Shown: piece by piece, positions 7,931 through 15,924 of the stretch
How the letters are laid out: each line of letters starts with the position of its first letter
Position numbering within the stretch: the stretch's first letter is position 1
Assembly (NCBI GenBank): GCA_002683195.1
Contig: NYSW01000064.1
Location: forward strand, 1-16,484
DNA: 16,484 bases
DNA from: Phycisphaerae bacterium
GTDB lineage: Bacteria > Planctomycetota > Phycisphaerae > Phycisphaerales > SM1A02
Reading direction: 5' to 3'
The notes under the pieces: model-generated
Seen by the model: the letters and a program-made list of their open reading frames with translations, nothing else
The model's database searches: none
Told to the model about the DNA's origin: nothing
Translations under genes and position numbers: made by a program

Positions 7931-8848
7931 ATGTCCGACCTCGATCTGGAATCCCGCGTCGACGCCCCCCGATCCAAGGGTGAGGTGGTCAATGCGCTCA
8001 GTTTCGACATCGAAGACTGGTTTCACCTGGTCGACATCGATTCCGTCTCGAACACCGACGACTGGCCGGGATTTCCTTCGATCGTCGAACGACGAACGGA
8101 TGAGATCCTCGGCATCTGCGAGGAACACGGGGTCCGAGCGACCTTCTATTTTCTCGGGTGGATCGCGGATCGATATCCGAAACTGGTGCGCCGAACCGCC
8201 GACGCCGGGCACGAGATCGGGACTCATTCGTATTGGCATCGCAAGGTCTGTGATCTCGACGAATCGATCTTTCGGGAGGATCTCCGAAGATCGATCGCGG
8301 TCATCGAGGATGCCGGTGGGAAGAAGGTCACGTCGTTTCGCGCCCCGAGTTTTTCGATCACGCCGGGAAGCGAGTGGGCGTTCGACGTGCTGCTCGATGA
8401 AGGACTTTCCTATGACGCCAGTCTTTTTCCGGTCCCCCGGGAGAACGGCGGTTATCCGTGTCCGGCGGAGCCGCATGTCTTTCGAGGCGCGCCATCAGGG
8501 CGATCGATGCCTGAACTTCCGATGAGTCTCATGAACATCGGCCCCCGCCGGGTCGGTTTTTCCGGTGGTGGCTATCTTCGACTTTTTCCGGGCTGGATGA
8601 TTCGACGCGGCTTTGACGCCCTCCATCGTCGATCCCTTCCCGGCGTCGTCTATCTTCATCCTCGCGATCTGGCTCCCGATTCGCCCGTGGTCCCGATGTC
8701 CCGGGGGCGACACTTCAAGTCCTATGTCGGTCTGGCCGGTACTGCGGCGAAACTCCGCATGCTGCTCGGTCGTTATCGATTCTCAACCTGTGGCGAGGTG
8801 CTTCGAAATCATCTCAGGCCTGAGGAGAAGCCGTGCTCGACGTCCTGA
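7931..8848 (+). CDS. NodB-type polysaccharide deacetylase, XrtA/EPS-locus-like
   Basis: A 305 aa carbohydrate esterase family 4 (NodB fold) protein. Motif 1 is SFDIEDWFH (24-32), with D26 and D29 candidates for base/metal ligand. Motif 2 is HEIGTHSYWH (94-103), with H99 and H103 candidate zinc ligands. Motif 3 is RAPSFS (137-142). The C-terminal SGGGYLRLFP (211-220) and YLHPRDL (241-247) resemble the DUF3473-like tail of deacetylases found beside exosortase/PEP-CTERM exopolysaccharide loci. It has no signal peptide, so it may act in the cytoplasm on a lipid-linked precursor. It starts 7 bp after the formyltransferase stop with no good Shine-Dalgarno, consistent with coupled translation; an internal GTG about 55 bp in is an alternative start. 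No exosortase is in the window. Confidence 0.9.
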   Translation: MSDLDLESRVDAPRSKGEVVNALSFDIEDWFHLVDIDSVSNTDDWPGFPSIVERRTDEILGICEEHGVRATFYFLGWIADRYPKLVRRTADAGHEIGTHSYWHRKVCDLDESIFREDLRRSIAVIEDAGGKKVTSFRAPSFSITPGSEWAFDVLLDEGLSYDASLFPVPRENGGYPCPAEPHVFRGAPSGRSMPELPMSLMNIGPRRVGFSGGGYLRLFPGWMIRRGFDALHRRSLPGVVYLHPRDLAPDSPVVPMSRGRHFKSYVGLAGTAAKLRMLLGRYRFSTCGEVLRNHLRPEEKPCSTS

Positions 8849-10659
8849 TCATCACTCGGAATGAAGAAGCGAACCTTCCGCACTGCCTCGCCGCCCTGCA
8901 GGGATGGACGAGGAAGATTTTCGTGGTCGACTCGGGATCCACCGATCGAACTCAGGAGATCGCGGAGGAGATGGGTGCGGAGTTCGTTCATCACGACTGG
9001 CCCGGGTACGCGGCGCAGAAGAACTGGGCGCTGAAGAATCTGGACATCGTCGCGCCATGGACCCTCATCGTCGACGCTGATGAGGTGATCACGCCGGCAC
9101 TCAAGGCCGAGTTGATGAGGGTCTGCGATCAAGATCCTGAGGAGATCCCGGAATCCGGCTTCTATCTGAATCGCCGACTGATCTTCATGGACCGGCCGAT
9201 CCGGCACTGTGGCTACTTTCCGAGCTGGAATCTGCGCCTCTTCAAGCGTGGTACCGCGATTTATGAAAGCCGCGAAGTTCACGAGCACATGCTCGTCGAT
9301 GGCGAGGTCGGATATCTCAAGCCTCCGATGGAGCACTGGGATCGCCGTGGGCTCGGGTACTACGTGGCCAAGCACAACGAGTACTCGACCCTGGAAGCGA
9401 GAGCGTTGATCAATGATCTCCAGTCGGATTCGAGTCGGATCAAGGCTTCGCTCTTCGGTAATGCGGTCGAGCGTCGTCGGTGGATGAAACTGAGGATCTA
9501 TCCCTGGTTGCCCATGCCCTGGGTCTTCCGATTCCTCTACATGTTCATCCTGCGACTTGGATTCCTTGATGGTTTCCACGGGTTCCGTTTCTGTCTTTTC
9601 ATTGCAAGCTACGAAATGTTCGTGAAGCTGAAGTTGCTCGAGCTTCAGAGAAACCAGCCCGGCGTCGCGATTGGAATCCTTCCGGATGCCGACCATCTGG
9701 TGGGCGATTCGACCTCGGTCGTGGAACCCGACGTTGCCGAAGTTTCAGCACCGAGCCGGATCCCGGAAACGCCGGGGATCCTCGCCGAGCCGGCGCCAGG
9801 CGACAGCGCGAGTCCGGTGGTTTCGACCGGTCGGGGTGGCGTTGGACTTTCGGTGGTGATCCTGACCCTCGATGAAGAGATCAATATCAGGGCGTGCATC
9901 GAAAGTCTCGAAGGTGTGGAGGACATTCACGTCCTCGATTCGGGTTCGAGCGATCGGACCTGTGAAATGGCGAGGGAGATGGGTGCCAAGGTCTCGTTCC
10001 ACGATTTTGAATCGTTCGGAAGCCAGCGGAACTGGGCGATCGACAACATGCCGCTCGAAAACCAGTGGGTGCTGCACCTCGACGCGGACGAGCGCATGAC
10101 TCCGGAACTGCTCGAAGAGATCAGGGTTCTCCTCGCCGGGGATCCGGAGGAAGCCGGCTTCTTCGTTCCGAGCAAGCTGATGTTCATGAAGCGTTGGTTG
10201 AAGCACGCTGGCGGGTATCCCACTTACCAGGTCCGACTCTTCCACACCGGTCGACTCCGATTCACCGATTACGGCCATGGACAACGTGAAGAGACCGATG
10301 GTGAGGTCGGCACCCTCCGGCAACCGTATTTGCATGATGCGTTCAGCAAGGGGCTTGACGACTGGCTTGCCAAGCACAATCGGTACAGCCGTCAGGAAGC
10401 CGAGCAGGCCATCGCGGAAAAGGCCGAAGGGATCCGTTTGCGGCATCTCTGGTCTTCGGATTCCGTGGTTCGTCGACGCACGATGAAACGAATCGCCTAT
10501 CGACTACCGGCTCGCGCATCTCTTCGATGGTGGTACATCTATCTCGGCCAGCTGGGCTTCCTCGAAGGCCGCGAGGCGCGGACCTACGCGACGCTCATCA
10601 CGACGTACGAGCGGATGACGGGGATCAAGATCAAATGGCTGGAGTCGAAGCGCAAGTGA
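8833..10659 (+). CDS. Double glycosyltransferase: two tandem GT2 (WaaE/KdtX-like) domains
   Basis: A 608 aa protein made of two homologous GT2 units. Unit 1 (about 1-280) has LIITRNEEANL (5-15), VDSGSTDRT (32-40), the metal-binding DADE (81-84) and a C-terminal region RRRWMKLRIYPW...LGFLDGFHG. After a Pro/Ser/Val-rich linker (about 283-337), unit 2 repeats the plan: VVILTLDEEINI (341-352), LDSGSSDRT (368-376), DADE (417-420) and RRRTMKRIAYRL...LGFLEGREA. Both units keep the nucleotide-sugar and DxD residues, so both may be active, adding two sugars in succession. They resemble WaaE/KdtX-type enzymes, but specificity is unknown. The GTG start has GAGGAG (8822-8827) about 5 nt upstream and overlaps the deacetylase gene by 16 bp. 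Last gene of the operon, convergent with the acetyltransferase. Confidence 0.92.
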   Translation: MLDVLIITRNEEANLPHCLAALQGWTRKIFVVDSGSTDRTQEIAEEMGAEFVHHDWPGYAAQKNWALKNLDIVAPWTLIVDADEVITPALKAELMRVCDQDPEEIPESGFYLNRRLIFMDRPIRHCGYFPSWNLRLFKRGTAIYESREVHEHMLVDGEVGYLKPPMEHWDRRGLGYYVAKHNEYSTLEARALINDLQSDSSRIKASLFGNAVERRRWMKLRIYPWLPMPWVFRFLYMFILRLGFLDGFHGFRFCLFIASYEMFVKLKLLELQRNQPGVAIGILPDADHLVGDSTSVVEPDVAEVSAPSRIPETPGILAEPAPGDSASPVVSTGRGGVGLSVVILTLDEEINIRACIESLEGVEDIHVLDSGSSDRTCEMAREMGAKVSFHDFESFGSQRNWAIDNMPLENQWVLHLDADERMTPELLEEIRVLLAGDPEEAGFFVPSKLMFMKRWLKHAGGYPTYQVRLFHTGRLRFTDYGHGQREETDGEVGTLRQPYLHDAFSKGLDDWLAKHNRYSRQEAEQAIAEKAEGIRLRHLWSSDSVVRRRTMKRIAYRLPARASLRWWYIYLGQLGFLEGREARTYATLITTYERMTGIKIKWLESKRK

Positions 10660-10728
10660 ACCTTCGGTGTTCGGGGCTCGATCGGCGAACGACCCGGGGT
10701 GGATCCGTTGACGAGCTCTCACGCCGGA

Positions 10729-11340
10729 TCAGTCGACGAAGGACCGCATCCCGACCGGACTGGCCGGATTCCCGACCACGATCGTCCATGGAAGGATGTC
10801 CCGGACCACGACGCTGGCGGCGCCGACCACGGCACCTTCTCCAATGACCACCCCGGGCATCACGAAGACCCTGGCTCCGAGGAAGGCATCCTCCCCCACA
10901 TCGATGGGCGCCACGATCAGAGGCAGTGCCCGCTTGGAAAGGTCGTGGGAGCCTCCGCAGAGGTAACCGTGTTGGGCAACCGTGCAGCGGGCACGAAGAA
11001 TGCATTCCCCGAGGTTGTAGATTTCGGCTCCATCGCCGATGCATGCTCGGTCATGCATTTCCAGCTGCCACGGAACGCGGATGCGGGCACTGGGGGCGAC
11101 GAACGGTCGACCCTGAATACGGCACCCGAAGACGCGGAGAATCATCAGCCTCCAGAAGTTCGCGGGTCCTGGAGTCCAGCGGCAGAGGATCAGCCAGACG
11201 AGAGCGAATGACTTGATGCCGATCTGTTCTCGACGGGTCCAGGGACTTCGATAGGCGTTGGACTGGTCGGGCTGTTTGAGCTCGTACCGGTCCCGTGGTC
11301 GCCTCGGCTTGGACTTGGAGGGCGGTTGCGAATCAGTCAC
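10729..11340 (-). CDS. WcaF-like left-handed beta-helix acetyltransferase
   Basis: A 203 aa hexapeptide-repeat acyltransferase. An N-terminal polar stretch with RREQIGIKSFALVWLILC (36-53) precedes FGCRIQGRPFVAPSARIRVPW (71-91), then degenerate hexapeptide repeats: DRACIGDGAEIYNLGECI (97-114), the GSHD motif with probable catalytic H132, and VFVMPGVVIGEGAVVGAASVVVRD (158-181), ending in GNPAS. This order matches WcaF / colanic-acid acetyltransferases, which use acetyl-CoA to O-acetylate a sugar of the exopolysaccharide. The frame is open upstream to 11523, but the GTG at 11338-11340 overlaps the stop of the preceding glycosyltransferase by 8 nt and gives the normal length. No strong Shine-Dalgarno; translation is probably coupled. 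Confidence 0.88.
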   Translation of the reverse strand: MTDSQPPSKSKPRRPRDRYELKQPDQSNAYRSPWTRREQIGIKSFALVWLILCRWTPGPANFWRLMILRVFGCRIQGRPFVAPSARIRVPWQLEMHDRACIGDGAEIYNLGECILRARCTVAQHGYLCGGSHDLSKRALPLIVAPIDVGEDAFLGARVFVMPGVVIGEGAVVGAASVVVRDILPWTIVVGNPASPVGMRSFVD

Positions 11341-12490
11341 GGGGGTTGGTTCCGCGGAGCGTCTGGATCGAATGAGAGAAGTCATCGAGGTACTGGTCGG
11401 CGATCGCGTCGAGTCCGTATCGGGCGGCGGCATCGATCGCCGCCTGCGAGAGACGGTGACGAAGTTCCGAATCACCAGCGAGCGTCGCCAGATGATCTGC
11501 GAGTCGATCCACCTCGCCGTCACCTCGTTCGAAGATCAGGCCGGTGTCGCCGTTTCTGATGTACGCGGCGTATTGAGGAAGATCCGCGACCACCGGAGGC
11601 AGACCGCAGGCCATCGCCTCGAGCGGTGCGACGGGGGAGGCTTCGCCTCGATCGGCGATCGACGGGTAGCAATAGAGGTCCGCGGCCCGGAGCTCGTCGG
11701 CGAGGGCGGTCGGATCCGCGACACCTCCGGGCATTTCGAGGGGGCCGCCAGCGGCCAGCGTCTTCAGGCGTTCGACGTACTCGGGGCCGCCACCGCCATC
11801 CCCTCGGCTGGAGGGACCGACGAGACGGAGCGAGAACTCATGTCCTCGTTCTCGCAGGCGTCCCCAGGCCTCGACCAGGAGGTGCAATCCCTTTTCCGGG
11901 TGAATGCGACCCGTATAGAGGATTCGGGCGTGAGTTCGCTGGGGTGGATTCGCCGGAGGGTGGAAGGCGGAGAGATCCACTGGATTACCGATGAGGCCGA
12001 TCAGCGGTGCGAGTTCCGGACGCTCGTCCACGATCCCGTCGACGATCGCCTGGGACACGGTGGAAATACGGTCCACACCTCCGTAAAGCCTCATCTGACC
12101 CTTCGGGAACCGCTGGACGTGCATGTTGAGCACGCCGATTCGACGGCGAGTCCTGTTTCGAGGTGATCGCAGGAGCCAGGGAAGCCAGAAACAATTCGTG
12201 ACCGTCACATCGGCGTCTGGCAGGAGCCGAGCGGCTCGTCTGGACCAGAACAGATCTCTCAGAATGTCGATCTTGACGTTGTTGGCCCGGTCCAGGAGAG
12301 GGAGACGGCGGTATTCGACCTCCCCGATCCGATCGCCGGAGGGCAGATCGGGATGATCCGGCCCGACCAGGATCACCTCATGGCCTCGCTGGACGAAGAC
12401 TTCGGCCAGTCGCCACCAGATCTTTTCGATCGCTCCGCTGGGGGCGGGCGGTGGTGGCTTGAATGGTCCCAGTACGATCGTGATGCGCAT
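11333..12490 (-). CDS. Glycosyltransferase family 4 (GT-B fold)
   Basis: A 385 aa glycosyltransferase. The N-terminus MRITIVLGPFKPPPPAPSGA has the glycine/proline loop of the acceptor domain; the linker region holds STVSQAIVDGI (143-153) and GNPVDLSAFHP (168-178). The donor domain opens ILYTGRIHPEKGLHLLVEAW (190-209) and has the retaining-GT4 EX7E motif, E283 to E291, in GEASPVAPLEAMACGLPPVV. The ATG at 12488-12490 has GGAG about 9 nt upstream; the open frame upstream to 12607 is Pro/Gly-rich and not family-like. It heads a two-gene minus-strand operon with the acetyltransferase. The sugar donor cannot be told from sequence. Confidence 0.92.
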   Translation of the reverse strand: MRITIVLGPFKPPPPAPSGAIEKIWWRLAEVFVQRGHEVILVGPDHPDLPSGDRIGEVEYRRLPLLDRANNVKIDILRDLFWSRRAARLLPDADVTVTNCFWLPWLLRSPRNRTRRRIGVLNMHVQRFPKGQMRLYGGVDRISTVSQAIVDGIVDERPELAPLIGLIGNPVDLSAFHPPANPPQRTHARILYTGRIHPEKGLHLLVEAWGRLRERGHEFSLRLVGPSSRGDGGGGPEYVERLKTLAAGGPLEMPGGVADPTALADELRAADLYCYPSIADRGEASPVAPLEAMACGLPPVVADLPQYAAYIRNGDTGLIFERGDGEVDRLADHLATLAGDSELRHRLSQAAIDAAARYGLDAIADQYLDDFSHSIQTLRGTNPRD

Positions 12491-12639
12491 CAATGACGGC
12501 TCCGGCGGGCCAGGGCCCGGCGCACTCGTAGGATACGGGCCGGGATCGATGCCGCATGCCGACATCGGTTCTTGATCCGTGACTTCTGCAAACACCCGCC
12601 CCGACATCCGGGGACTTCCTGCTCTGCTGGTCCCAATCC

Positions 12640-14196
12640 ATGACGCTCCGCATCCATGACACCCTCGAACGCCGACCGATGGACTTCACTCCGCTGGATC
12701 CGACCGGCCCCGTCACGTTCTACACCTGTGGGCCGACGGTCTACGACTACTCTCACATCGGCAATTTTCGATCATTTCTGAATGCGGACGTCTTGCGTCG
12801 GACCCTCGAATTTCTCGGCCACGAGGTTCGCCACGTGATGAACATCACGGATGTGGGCCACATGACCGAGGATGGGGTCGCCGATGGTGGGGGCGAAGAC
12901 AAGATGGCGGTCGCTGGTCGTCGGCTTCTGGAAAACAAGAAGTCCGGCGCCCTGCCCGAGGGCGTCCAGATCGACCCCGACGATCCGAATGCGATCGCAG
13001 ATTTCTACGCTGGTGCCTTCATCGATGACGGCCGTATTCTCGGTCTCAAGGTGATCGAAGACGCGGACGCCGACCCCTCGCTGATGCCGCGACCGACCCG
13101 TTGGATCGACCAGATGGTGGCTCTGATCGAGAAACTCATCGAAGGTGGAAACGCCTACGTCGGGGGAGACGGTGCCGTCTACTTCTCGGTGCCGAGCTTC
13201 CCGGATTACGGGCGTCTCTCCGGCAACAGCCTCGAGGGTCTCAAGGAAGGCCAGGGCGGTCGGGTGAACGAAGCGAATCAGGCGGCGAAGAAGCATCCCG
13301 CGGACTTCCTGCTCTGGAAGCCCGACGCATCGCATCTGATGCGATGGCCGAGTCCCTGGGGAGAGGGTTACCCGGGATGGCATCTCGAATGCAGTGCGAT
13401 GGCACTCGGGCTTCTCGCGCCCAGTGAGGGCGAGAACGCGGGCATGATCGATTTTCATTCCGGTGGCGAAGACAACATCTTTCCGCACCATGAATGTGAG
13501 ATCGCCCAGAGCTGCGCCGTGACCGGCGCGTCCGGATTCGCTCGGCACTGGTTCCACACCCGACATCTGGTGGTTGAAGGTGAGAAGATGTCCAAGTCCA
13601 CGGGCAACTTCTTCACCGTGCGGGACATTCTCGCCAAGGGCGTCACTCCGGGGGCGCTGCGGCTTGAACTGGTACGAACGCACTACCGACAGAACGCCAA
13701 TTTCACGATGCAGGGTCTTCGAGACTGTGGTCGCATGGTCGATCGCTGGTGCCGACTTCGGGACGCATTGGAGAAGGATCGTGTGGTGGATGGAACCGGT
13801 CCCGGACCGCTCGAATCCGCGCTGCCCGCCTTCACCGAAGCGATCAGTGATGACCTGAACCTCGCTCGGGCGATCGGCGCCTTGAACGAAGCGGTGAATG
13901 CGAGTCGAATCGATGGCGACGAGTCGATCGTCGATCCGGCTCGGGCCGCGGTGGAACTCGCCGCTCTTCGGCGAATGGACTCCGTGCTTGGAGTTCTCGA
14001 TCGAAACCAACGATCATTGGAGGAGGAGGACGAAGGTCTTTCCGGCGAGATTGAAGCGAAGATCGCGGCGCGAGCGGCGGCGAAGTCCGGCAAGGACTGG
14101 GCGGCGGCTGATGCCATTCGTGACGAGCTCACGGCGATGGGAATCGCGATCAAGGATGGTCCGGACGGGACCACCTGGTCCCGAATCGTCGAATGA
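12640..14196 (+). CDS. cysS: Cysteinyl-tRNA synthetase
   Basis: Charges tRNA-Cys with cysteine. The 518 aa product has the class I signatures: FYTCGPTVYD with zinc ligand C30, the HIGH-type motif SHIGN (38-42), further zinc ligands C251 (HLECS) and H284/C286 (HHECE), and the KMSKS loop (316-320). After NITDVGHMTEDG (68-79) comes a GEDKM-containing insertion relative to the compact E. coli form, as in many bacterial CysRS of the 'DVGH' type, which explains the greater length. The anticodon-binding helical region follows from about residue 350, with an alanine/lysine-rich C-terminal segment. No strong Shine-Dalgarno precedes the ATG. The start is 149 bp from the divergent glycosyltransferase; the stop overlaps coaE by 4 nt. 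Confidence 0.97.
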   Translation: MTLRIHDTLERRPMDFTPLDPTGPVTFYTCGPTVYDYSHIGNFRSFLNADVLRRTLEFLGHEVRHVMNITDVGHMTEDGVADGGGEDKMAVAGRRLLENKKSGALPEGVQIDPDDPNAIADFYAGAFIDDGRILGLKVIEDADADPSLMPRPTRWIDQMVALIEKLIEGGNAYVGGDGAVYFSVPSFPDYGRLSGNSLEGLKEGQGGRVNEANQAAKKHPADFLLWKPDASHLMRWPSPWGEGYPGWHLECSAMALGLLAPSEGENAGMIDFHSGGEDNIFPHHECEIAQSCAVTGASGFARHWFHTRHLVVEGEKMSKSTGNFFTVRDILAKGVTPGALRLELVRTHYRQNANFTMQGLRDCGRMVDRWCRLRDALEKDRVVDGTGPGPLESALPAFTEAISDDLNLARAIGALNEAVNASRIDGDESIVDPARAAVELAALRRMDSVLGVLDRNQRSLEEEDEGLSGEIEAKIAARAAAKSGKDWAAADAIRDELTAMGIAIKDGPDGTTWSRIVE

Positions 14197-14801
14197 ACGG
14201 CTCTCCGCGACCACCAGTGATCGGTCTTGTGGGAGGCATCGGCTCAGGGAAGAGCGCCGTCGCGGCGATCCTCGAGGATCTGGGCTGCGTCGTGAGCGAT
14301 TCAGACCGGGACGCTCGAGAGGTGCTGGCCGATCCAAAGGTGCTCGAAGTCTTGCAGGGATGGTGGGGTGATGCGATCGTCGCGACCGACGGACGACTGG
14401 ATCGCTCCGAAATCGCCGCCCGCGTCTTCGGTGATCCCGCGGAACGAAAGAGGTTGGAGGATCTGGTCCACCCTCGCCTGCATCGCCTCCGAGAGGATCG
14501 TTTCGCGGCGGCATCGGACGACACGTGTGGCCTGGTCATCGATGCTCCACTCCTCTTCGAAGCCCATCTGGACGATCAATGCGACGCGATCATCTTCGTC
14601 GATGCATCGATCGACCGTCGCATCGAGCGGGTGGTGACCAGCCGAGGATGGGAGGAGGCGGAACTCCACCGTCGGGAGCAGGCCCAGATTCCGCTGGATG
14701 AGAAGCGTCGTCGCGCTTCTCACGTCATCGAGAACGACGGGACCAGATCGGAACTGGAAGGCCGAGTGGGTGTCGCACTCGATCAGATCCGCAACGCCTG
14801 A
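14193..14801 (+). CDS. coaE: Dephospho-CoA kinase
   Basis: Phosphorylates the 3'-hydroxyl of dephospho-CoA with ATP, the last step of coenzyme A synthesis. The 202 aa protein has P-loop GGIGSGKS (14-21), the DSDRDARE segment (36-43) that aligns with the family's 'D.D..ar.' motif, VHPRLHRL, IDAPLLFE (CoA-binding/lid region) and the C-terminal VIENDGT motif (153-159). Normal length. The start codon overlaps the cysS stop (ATGA), so the two are probably cotranscribed and translationally coupled. Confidence 0.96.
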   Translation: MNGSPRPPVIGLVGGIGSGKSAVAAILEDLGCVVSDSDRDAREVLADPKVLEVLQGWWGDAIVATDGRLDRSEIAARVFGDPAERKRLEDLVHPRLHRLREDRFAAASDDTCGLVIDAPLLFEAHLDDQCDAIIFVDASIDRRIERVVTSRGWEEAELHRREQAQIPLDEKRRRASHVIENDGTRSELEGRVGVALDQIRNA

Positions 14802-14859
14802 AGCGGATTCGTGATGGGATGTGCTCCTGAAGCCAGCATGCCCCCACGAAGTCACTGAC

Positions 14860-15830
14860 ATGTCCGATTCAGCCACTGTTCACGCTTGGGCTTCGATGGA
14901 AGCCGGTGTGCCGTTCACGCCGTTCGAATACGAGCTCGGCCCCCTCGGTGCGGACGAGGTGGAAATCGCGGTGTCGCACTGCGGGATCTGTCACAGCGAT
15001 CAGAACATGCGGAACAACGACTGGGGCATGACCGTGTATCCCTTCGTCGGTGGTCACGAGGTCGAAGGCCGAATCGTTCGAGTCGGATCCTCGATCCGAA
15101 ACTTCGCCGTCGGGGATCGAGTCGGCGCGGGCTGATTCAGTCACACGGATGCGGATTGCCCCGGTGCCCTCGCGGGCGATCACAATGTCTCTTCGACTTC
15201 GCAGGGAACGGTCGTGGGTCGCCATGGCGGGTTTGCAGATCGTGTTCGGGTTCAGGGGACCTGGGTCTTCACGCTCAATGACGGCATCCCGGTCGGTGAG
15301 GCCGGTCCGATGTTCTCTGGCGGGTCCACGGTCTGGACCCCGATTCGCAAGTTCGCCTCGCCGACCGATCGGGTCTGCGTGGTTGGAATCGGTGGTCTCG
15401 GTCATCTGGCGCTCAAATTCGCTCGATCGTGGGGATGTCACGTGACGGCATTCACCACCCGGAATTCCAAAAGGGCGGAAGCAGAGGCGTTCGGAGCCCA
15501 CGAGGTGGTGATCGGATCCGATGCGGAGGCCATCGAGGCTCGGGCCGGCACGCTCGACCTTCTGATCACCACCATGGACGCCAGCATCGACTGGGATGCC
15601 TACATCGGGATGGTGGGGCCCCATGGTCGGATTCACGTCGTGGGAGCGGTCATGGAGCCCATTCCGGTCGGAGCCTTCAGTCTGATCATGCAAGAGAGGT
15701 CGATTTCGCCGGTCGACACGGTATCGCTCCGAAGACCGAGCACTTTCCGATCGAGTCGATCAACGAAGCCATCGATCACCTGCTCGCCGGCAAGGCGCGG
15801 TACCGGTTGATCCTCGATCTTCCCGCCTGA
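14860..15830 (+). pseudogene. Zinc-dependent alcohol dehydrogenase (CAD/YahK-like), degenerate
   Basis: Homologous to medium-chain zinc alcohol dehydrogenases, which oxidise or reduce alcohols/aldehydes with NAD(P). Intact parts: HCGICHSDQNM with catalytic-zinc Cys, GGHEVEGRIVRVG, then VGRHGGFADRV, the Rossmann segment [19 protein letters not shown], and the C-terminal tail [11 protein letters not shown]...[14 protein letters not shown]. Lesions: an in-frame TGA at 15133-15135, where the family has Trp (GxGW); downstream coding resumes in the same frame. Three of four structural-zinc Cys positions read Asp, Ala and Ser. The third catalytic-zinc Cys (normally 'CAG.TVY') is Ser at 15316-15318. 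Near 15700-15711 about 14 codons are missing and the reading frame shifts. Flanking coaE and rho are intact, so random sequencing error is unlikely. ATG at 14860 gives the family start; no clear Shine-Dalgarno. Confidence 0.88.
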
Positions 15831-15902
15831 GGGGTCTTCGAATCAACGAATGGGACGGGTGGACTTGACCGCGGGGGCGGTTTGCGATCATCATTGACAC
15901 CG

Positions 15903-15924
15903 GTCAGCCGCCTTCACGGCTGGC
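15903..15924 (+). other. Stem-loop in the rho upstream region
   Basis: GTCAGCCG (15903-15910) can pair with CGGCTGGC (15917-15924) across a CCTTCA loop, eight pairs with one G-U. It lies in the 211 bp between the dehydrogenase pseudogene and rho. No T-run follows (ATTCCCCCCC), so it is not a standard terminator. It could be part of the rho leader or a Rho-independent remnant; the pairing is seen, the function is not known. The rest of this gap holds an isolated TTGACA (15894-15899) with no acceptable -10 partner, and a nine-C run at 16015-16023. Confidence 0.3.

Noticed and set aside
10669..10690. GTTCG...CGAAC inverted repeat between the two convergent operons
   Set aside because: Five pairs with a 12-base loop and no T-run; not convincing as a terminator.
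12772..14010. 412-codon minus-strand open frame
   Set aside because: Antisense shadow of cysS, which has all class I synthetase signatures.
15133..15135. TGA as a selenocysteine codon
   Set aside because: The family residue at this position is Trp, not Cys, and the other lesions in the gene (lost zinc ligands, frameshift) point to decay. No convincing SECIS-like stem was noticed right after the TGA.
15133..15135. TGA recoded as tryptophan
   Set aside because: TGA ends all 12 intact complete genes here at the expected family C-termini, and conserved Trp residues elsewhere are TGG.
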